Source of the DNA: Gamarada debralockiae
Taxonomy: Eukaryota; Ascomycota; Leotiomycetes; Helotiales; Hyphodiscaceae
DNA: 13,503 nt
Reading direction: 5' to 3'
Assembly: GCA_002803225.1 (NCBI GenBank)
Contig: NXFV01001442.1
Coordinates: 1 to 13,503, forward strand
Shown: one piece after another, positions 8,606 through 13,503 of the stretch
Layout of the letters: the number at the start of each line of letters is the position of its first letter
How positions within the stretch are numbered: the stretch's first letter is position 1
Notes under the pieces: generated by a model
Told to the model about the DNA's origin: nothing
Seen by the model: the letters and a program-made list of their open reading frames with translations, nothing else
Database searches by the model: none
Made by a program: the position numbers and the translations under genes

Positions 8606-9005
8606 ATGGACGGTAGGAGGGGAAGGGAAGGGAAGAGGTCTGTAAGATGAGATATTTTGTGCATATGGATGGCGTTTGGGATATGGTGCATGGATATGGA
8701 CCTTTTGTATGTGATAGAAGGATTTGGGACCGGAAGACCGTCTCGGCATAATGGAATCTCAACTACGATGAAAGCAAGTCCTCCCAGTCTTAAGAGTGAG
8801 ATCCTAGCATGCTGCCAAGTGGAATTCAAAATTATATTCACAGGAACGCCCATGACTATGCCAAGTAGTAAACCTCATTGTCTGGTGGGGGATGAAAGAT
8901 TCTCACTACAGATAAAAAATATGCAGTATTCTTCAAGTTACAGGGCCTTCTACCACGAAGCAGCTCCAAAGGAAGTACTAGGCCTGCATGTTGGAACGTG
9001 ACATC

Positions 9006-9012
9006 TGAGTCA
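9006..9012. promoter_or_regulatory. TGAGTCA bZIP (Gcn4/CpcA-type) site, copy 1
   Basis: Exact match to the TGASTCA consensus of Gcn4/CpcA and other AP-1-like bZIP factors, 35 bp upstream of an identical copy and about 50 bp upstream of a TATATA element. Confidence 0.4.
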
Positions 9013-9040
9013 TAACCCCTTGGCCCTGTTGCCTAGGGTA

Positions 9041-9047
9041 TGAGTCA
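9041..9047. promoter_or_regulatory. TGAGTCA bZIP (Gcn4/CpcA-type) site, copy 2
   Basis: Second exact TGAGTCA, 8 bp before the TATATA at 9056. The intervening sequence forms an imperfect inverted repeat (TCATAACCC near 9010 against GGGTATGA ending near 9044). Confidence 0.4.
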
Positions 9048-9055
9048 CTACGCTG

Positions 9056-9061
9056 TATATA
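9056..9061 (+). promoter_or_regulatory. TATATA element
   Basis: TATATA 60 bp upstream of the ATG at 9116 and directly downstream of the two TGAGTCA sites: a compact promoter layout in the plus orientation. Confidence 0.35.
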
Positions 9062-9115
9062 GAGCCCTTGGATAACTACTCTCCAAATGTCAAGCTGCTT
9101 TCACATTCTACAATT

Positions 9116-9304
9116 ATGACCTCGCAACAAGGCATTCACGAAGCATCACGTGCTGGGATGGCTTGGTTCGAAGCCACTAACACCTATCCAACGAACAACT
9201 TTTGCAGACACATTCGCGGGTTTCATACCGAGAGCATAGAAAGCAGAGTGACCGAGATCTCGTCTGTTCCGTCTAGAGCATTGTGTTGTTCAAGAATTCT
9301 CTAA
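9116..9304 (+). CDS. Hypothetical 62-residue ORF with promoter-like upstream region
   Basis: Not a recognised family, with no signal peptide or membrane segment. The ORF begins MTSQQGIHEASRAGMAWF, has four cysteines clustered in its second half (one at NNFCRH, two as CC near the end) and stops at 9302-9304. Support comes only from context: TGAGTCA twice, TATATA, then this ATG. A 10-codon uORF (9087-9119) has a TGA that overlaps this ATG as ATGA, a termination-reinitiation arrangement. It could equally be chance, or the first exon of something longer. Confidence 0.22.
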   Translation: MTSQQGIHEASRAGMAWFEATNTYPTNNFCRHIRGFHTESIESRVTEISSVPSRALCCSRIL

Positions 9305-9747
9305 CGTATGAAGTCTATGTTAGGTGATGTTTAGTTGAGGACAATTATATTCAGCCGGAAAATGCTAATTCCTGCTGTTGTGTGCATTTTTGTTGTCGAG
9401 TGCTCTCTCGTTGGCATCGAGCTTCTATTTTTCAGAGTCAGTATCCATGGAAGCATCTAACGTCAGGTAGGATAGAAACAGTCATTTTGCATCTTTGTGT
9501 GATTTTAACAGAGGTGGATTGATTTGAGTGTTATACGATGTTCGAAGGAGGCTTGAAATTGTGAAGACGAACTTTGTTTGTGAGAGAACAGCTGGTTGTT
9601 TAACCCGAATCCTAACCTGCACGAAATCTGTTTCTGTTCGGAAAGGTGAGCAGGCTACTTTATCCGCAATACTGGGTGAGCTAAGGTGAGTAAGGGCGAG
9701 GCGAAGGGTAGAGTTAGCATGAGCATGTATTAAGAGGCCCATTTTAA

Positions 9748-9780
9748 CACCCAAGGGGCTAGTTTTGGGTGCCTTAAGGC
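9748..9780. repeat. Inverted repeat plus adjacent perfect palindrome
   Basis: CACCCAA (9748-9754) and TTGGGTG (9765-9771) are perfect complements around a 10-nt loop. GCCTTAAGGC (9771-9780) is a perfect 10-bp palindrome next to it. Origin is unknown; it may be the end of a degraded element or a regulatory dyad. Confidence 0.45.
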
Positions 9781-10123
9781 CCGGTTACACTTTCCTCGTC
9801 TTGTCTCTATACGGTCAGCCGGAGCGTGCAGAAGGAGATCCTCTTCTGGCCCTTCGGAATCGGTTATAGTTTCCTGTCATTATATAAAATTTTGTCAATC
9901 CCTGCTACCCTGAGCATAGCTCCTTCTTTCAACCCATTAAGATAGTTGATAATGTTGACCAGGAACCCGTTCGAGCTGCCCTGTTAACCCTGATAAGGAT
10001 CCCTCCCACCGCCAGTTTTGCTAGCTTTTATCCACACGTGAGTTTACGAACTCTCGGAATGTATATTTCATCCAGCAAATTCACGTCTTGGCAAAAGCCT
10101 CCCAATTAAATTATGATAAATAA

Positions 10124-12719
10124 TTAGACTAACACAAATTGTTGTGGGGGGATATTACAACGCTGCTGCTCTTCGATCACAGCGCCATGCATATAGCCCT
10201 GGACATAGCATTCTCCAATAAACTCATATTGTACGTCCATATTAAGCTGCCTGCCATATCCATCTCTCTCTCTCAGTATGAAAGGAACAGGTCCTCCGTA
10301 CAGAATTACTATGATATCATTTGGCTGCGTCTTGGGTGGGCAAAGTCCAAGAGAGCCTTCTGAAGTTCTGAACAAAGGAGTTCCATGACATGGAAATGAT
10401 GAATTAGTCCAGAAATTGAATTCACCAGTATCCCACGAAATTCCCTTGTGCTGCGTATTTGGCCGTATGTTCCAGTGAGCGATATAATGGTCCATGCATA
10501 GCATTTTCTCGTCCTGGTTTCCGTTATCATCAATGGTGTTGCCAAAGTTCCAAGTTCCAAGTGATCCAGCGGGATCGAAAAGCCTGATATAGGCTTCATG
10601 AAGCTCGTCTTCTTCTGTCTCGTAAAATGGGTAGGGATGGGTTGATGCAACAGTACCGATTCTCAGACCAGTAAGGCTCAGCAGTGAACTCGTAATATCT
10701 GAAGATTCTGGCGAGGCAAGTGTATCCCCGGCTGCGTTATACAAGCCGGACATCCCAAGCGTCCTCTTTGCCCATTTACCATCACCTTCATGCCAGAGCG
10801 CCCAGGAAGGGTGATCAACTGGCAATGTGCTCGGTTGTGAAATTGAAGAGGCACTGCAACCTAGTTCCTGCCATGTTCGACTGGTTGACGCGTGGACAGC
10901 AGATAGAATGACAAGCGATTTATGTTCTACAATCCACCAACGGGTGAAATCAGTGAAGGTTTTGGTAGTAGTCTTGGTGTAATCAGGGCGGAGCGCCAAT
11001 GGTGTGGAATTGGTACCCTGGGTTTCTTGACACATGCCTAGTAGGGAGTAGATCTTGTCTCTTGGGTCAGTTGCATTTAGACTTGTACTTTCAAGGATCA
11101 AGTCCAGCAACTCAAGGCAAGGAATCTGTTCCGATCTTTCGGCCATGTTTCGTACTTCTTGCTCGACTCCTGGGTTCCTTTTTCGTGCGCCTTGTTCGAC
11201 CCCTGGGTTCCGAACTCCAGCGAGTGCTGTCCAAATAGAGGGCAGTGTGTGGAGATCAAATCCTGGGTACCCTCCTCCGTGGGCTTCCAACATCCAGAGA
11301 TTTGATTGAATGATGGATTCCCACGGTACCGAATCTATTCCACAAGAGATAATAGCCTTGCGTGCTTTCCAAACTTCTTGCAGTACCCAAACCCGACCAA
11401 ACCAAGGATAGCTGAATAACCGCGATATATCCTTTAGCATTTTGTAATATGCAATGTCGAAATCTTCGCCATATTGTGCGGCCCAAGAGAAATCTCGGCC
11501 AGATACGCTCCGAACTAACGCCATTGCTCTGGTGGAAGCTGCGTCACTTTTACCCAACCACACACATACCAAATTCGCACGCGAATAAATATCTCCCATC
11601 ATGTCTACTTGTGCTCCTCGCTCTTCAAGGCTACTTTGATTGATGCAAACCGAATCAATCCAGAGAGTTCTGCTTCGACCATCGGAGTGTCGCAAGTGCC
11701 TCAAGGCTTCATGAAGGTTGCTCGTGACTGTGAAGACTTGGTGTTGAGCGGAGCTTTTTGGAGTACTCGTATGTGAGAGCATAATGCTTCTGGTGTCAGC
11801 CATGTTCCCCCAACAGTAGGACAAAGCTTCGAAGACAGGGACAGGGCTTTCTTTAAGTGATGATGTGCTTAGGTGACAACAGATGGGATCTTCCAATGAA
11901 CCTGGGTGGAGAATGAGAAGGCGCAGCTCCTGACGGTCTCTGTTTAATTCTTGGTAGTGTTGATAGTTATTTTGAACTGTCCTGACTGTCTCTGTACAGC
12001 CTTCGGCAAGCGTGGTGATGGAACCAACCGAAGAATCCGCGTCCTGGACCATCCTGCAATGAAGCTCAATTCGAGCAGACTTAACATAGTTAACCCAAGC
12101 CTTCCACTGAGCCCTCGGAATAATTTGAACCGAGTCCCCACTTCGAATTCGCCCTATCCACTGCCGATGAGATTCATCCGCGGTGCACAAATCCCAGAAG
12201 ATGGTATGTGTTTTGAATTCAGAGTTGGCAGTTACGTTGCATTGGATCAAGTTTCGGGGAATACGATCACGTCCAGCGAGTGTTGATACACCGGCCTCAA
12301 ACCAAGTATACGAGGCTTCGTATGTCCCCGCGAACTCGGGCTCGCCGGAAAAGCCTGCGGAAGTGAGTCGGTCTACTGGCATGACGGATACAATCCAACT
12401 GACCTTGATCGTGGGATACAGTTGTGAAAATGATGCGATGAATTTCCTCTACCCCGTCCGGGATTTGGAGCTCGATGTATGGTCGTCCTGGGCAGTACCT
12501 AGAAACGAGGACCAATTCTTCACGACTTGCGCTATATACTTGGAGATGGGATCTAAAATTTGTTAATAAAAACGCTAAGTGAGATTTTGAGCGGAGCGGG
12601 TACCTCTGCAGCGTAATAGGGCACGGAATAGAACCATGTTGAGGCCTGGCAGCTGAGATTATGGTTTTCGACGAGTTGTCACTAGGAGGACGATTTTCTT
12701 TGGAGATCTCTTCCGACAT
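10124..12719 (-). CDS. HET (heterokaryon incompatibility) domain protein with extra N-terminal fungal module
   Basis: HET proteins trigger cell death when genetically different hyphae fuse and may serve fungal immunity. Three exons, 12604-12719, 12404-12552 and 10124-12354, join to 831 residues. Residues about 40-190 form a module I know from many fungal multidomain proteins: IPDG...RIIFTTVSHDQG, GTYEASYTWFEAG (98-110), RNLIQCNV, then GDSVQIIPRAQWKAWVNYVKSARIEL. Motif continuity fixes the second intron (12355-12403, GTCAGT...CAG, phase 1). The HET domain spans about 263-415, with FEALSYCWG, LWIDSVCINQ, ERGAQVDMMGDIYSRA, VCVWLG and WVLQEV. Then come a two-copy 11-residue repeat (470-491), DPRDKIYSLLGM (518-529) and the usual C-terminal GECYVQGYMHG. 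The first intron (12553-12603) is 51 nt and stop-free, so it is optional. The 831-residue count assumes it is removed; otherwise 848. The start ATG at 12719 is the first in frame. The frame is intact, so it is probably functional. Confidence 0.9.
11147..11212 (-). repeat. 33-bp tandem duplication inside the HET gene
   Basis: Two adjacent 33-bp units encode RNPGVEQGARK and RNPGVEQEVRN. They match at 26 of 33 positions. The first seven residues are identical, although three of their codons differ synonymously, so the duplication is not brand new and the core peptide has been kept. It sits between the HET domain and the DPRDKIYSLLG motif. Confidence 0.85.
12355..12403 (-). other. HET gene intron 2
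   Basis: GTCAGT donor at 12403 and CGCAG acceptor at 12355, phase 1, 49 nt. It joins TVSHDQ-G to FSGEPEFAGTYEASYTWFEAG. Each side lies in a different frame, so removal is needed to restore the module. Confidence 0.85.
12553..12603 (-). other. HET gene intron 1, probable, in-frame and stop-free
   Basis: GTACCC donor at 12603, ATTAAC branch-like motif and TTTTAG acceptor at 12553; 51 nt, phase 2. As it is 17 codons with no stop, both spliced and retained mRNAs would be translated in frame. Confidence 0.55.
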
Positions 12720-12925
12720 TTTGTTCACGTACCTGAAAGTCTTAAGACCAGTCTGGCTTAATGCTGGCGATGTGACTATTTTCTGTGTGGGTGAAACTTT
12801 ACAGTACAGTACGACCTTCACATAAGCATATCAAAGGGTACTAAGATCTAACGATCAGACGGTGGGGGGTTATAGCCTATTAATTGCTGTAATTTTAAGC
12901 GTTCGGATATTATAGTCCCTAATAT

Positions 12926-12939
12926 TAAGTAATTACTTA
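12926..12939. repeat. 14-bp perfect palindrome
   Basis: TAAGTAATTACTTA is its own reverse complement. It lies in the AT-rich block upstream of the HET gene. Confidence 0.7.
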
Positions 12940-12964
12940 TATTTTATCTTTGAGCTGTCGGACA

Positions 12965-12976
12965 CTATAATTATAG
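12965..12976. repeat. 12-bp perfect palindrome
   Basis: CTATAATTATAG is its own reverse complement, 25 bp from the 14-bp palindrome. ATAATTATAGGGTC here also matches, imperfectly and inverted, GGGACCCTAATTATC near 13067-13081. Confidence 0.65.
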
Positions 12977-13104
12977 GGTCTAGGTCCTTGGGGCTCTTAA
13001 TCACTAATCTTACGTTACGTGACTTATTTATAGCATATGAAGGTAAAATTAGGTGTAATCAAGATCGGGACCCTAATTATCTAAGCATATACTTCTAGCG
13101 AGGT

Positions 13105-13185
13105 ATGCTTATTGGCTCACCTAAAAAAAAAGGGACCCAAACTCAATGCTTATTAGTCAGGTATGCTTATCTAAAGGATGCTTAT
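13105..13185. repeat. Cluster of four ATGCTTAT octamers
   Basis: ATGCTTAT occurs at 13105-13112, 13146-13153, 13163-13170 and 13178-13185. Two copies are preceded by GGT (GGTATGCTTAT). An inverted copy, ATAAGCAT, lies at 12822-12829 on the other side of the AT-rich block. Function unknown. Confidence 0.6.
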
Positions 13186-13503
13186 ATGAAGGTTTGTACT
13201 CTATCCTAAGCCCTAATCTATATTGGTGATAGCGCATTTTGGAACCAGCGCACACATTCATTCCCACTAGAGTGCTAGCCTGCGGCTCGCACGAAGCCTT
13301 CGCACTTTCAGAAGAAAAAGGGCTAGTGATTTAATAGCTCTTATGGCTGTAAAAGTGCCCCCAAAAATTATCGAGATAATAGATCGATTAGGCGATACAA
13401 TCATGCAGATACAGGGATAAAATGTGTAACCCCGGAACGGAGTAACTTATACCCGGTTTTCGGTGTTGGAAGTGTCCGGTAAGCTTTTCGAAGCCCCTTC
13501 TTC

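Larger units (their letters stand above)
8606..10123. other. 1.5-kb gene-poor region between TIM22 and the HET gene
   Basis: The first few hundred bases form the TIM22 3' region (repeated ATATGG-type motifs around 8660-8700). Around 9006-9119 sits a promoter-like cluster with a 62-codon ORF. Around 9748-9780 there are inverted repeats, and 9783-9801 and 9862-9880 share an imperfect direct repeat (CGGTTAyAsTTTCCT core). Open frames at 8657-9001 (plus, no ATG at its start) and 9482-9742 (minus) have no recognisable domains. The region may include remnants of mobile DNA but nothing is identifiable. Confidence 0.5.
12720..13503. other. AT-rich, palindrome-rich intergenic DNA, possibly a degraded mobile element
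   Basis: No open frame of note. Roughly 12840-13240 is clearly richer in A+T and TA steps than the genes. It holds perfect palindromes (12926-12939 and 12965-12976), a run of nine A (13122-13130) and a cluster of ATGCTTAT octamers. From about 13240 the composition returns to mixed with GC-rich patches such as CCCCGGAACGGAG near 13432. This fits a transposon relic altered by repeat-induced point mutation, but no transposase or LTR is recognisable. Confidence 0.5.

Noticed and set aside
8657..9001. Plus-strand 114-codon open frame after TIM22
   Set aside because: It opens without an ATG in the TIM22 3' region and has no protein-like motif; the internal ATGs give shorter, unremarkable peptides.
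9482..9742. Minus-strand 86-codon ORF starting at the ATG at 9742
   Set aside because: No recognisable family or promoter; its start lies beside the repeat cluster. Not enough support to call a gene.
12183..12566. Plus-strand 127-codon frame opposite the start of the HET gene
   Set aside because: It is antisense to well-supported HET exons and introns.

Overview
The window looks like nuclear DNA of a filamentous ascomycete (Pezizomycotina). Genes carry short introns of about 46-185 nt with GTAAGT/GTACGT-type donors, CTAAC/CTAAT branch points and CAG/TAG acceptors. Intergenic gaps are about 0.5-1.5 kb, and one gene encodes a HET (heterokaryon incompatibility) domain, a family expanded in this group. 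A more precise placement (perhaps Leotiomycetes) would be a guess.

Layout. 1-742 (minus): the 5' part of a secreted fasciclin-domain gene, cut by the window edge and apparently dead (two in-frame stops and a frameshift). 743-2365: mostly non-coding, with one weak candidate for a small membrane or secreted protein on the minus strand (1768-2112). 2366-3722 (minus): a two-exon gene for a 427-residue J-domain protein with a long charged coiled coil and a C-terminal cysteine cluster. 3723-5116: a divergent intergenic region with a clear hairpin. 5117-7105 (plus): a five-exon gene for a 545-residue MFS drug/polyamine-type transporter. 7804-8605 (plus): a three-exon TIM22 gene, the core of the mitochondrial carrier translocase, preceded by a TATA element and an overlapping upstream ORF. 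8606-10123: a gene-poor stretch holding a promoter-like cluster (two TGAGTCA sites, TATATA, an uORF and a 62-codon ORF) and several inverted repeats. 10124-12719 (minus): a three-exon HET-domain gene of about 831 codons with an extra N-terminal fungal module and a 33-bp tandem duplication. 12720-13503: AT-rich, palindrome-rich DNA that looks like a degraded mobile element or subtelomere-like filler.

The genes do not form an obvious pathway or cluster. TIM22, the J-protein and the transporter look like ordinary genes, while both flanks (dead fasciclin gene; HET gene beside AT-rich repeats) look like accessory, fast-evolving DNA. I did not find a convincing new multi-gene system. The most interesting signals are the decayed fasciclin gene, the HET protein's architecture and internal repeat, the promoter/uORF arrangement near 9.0-9.1 kb, and the AT-rich palindromes at the right end. 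All exon models were read by eye from splice consensus and protein-family continuity, without alignment.
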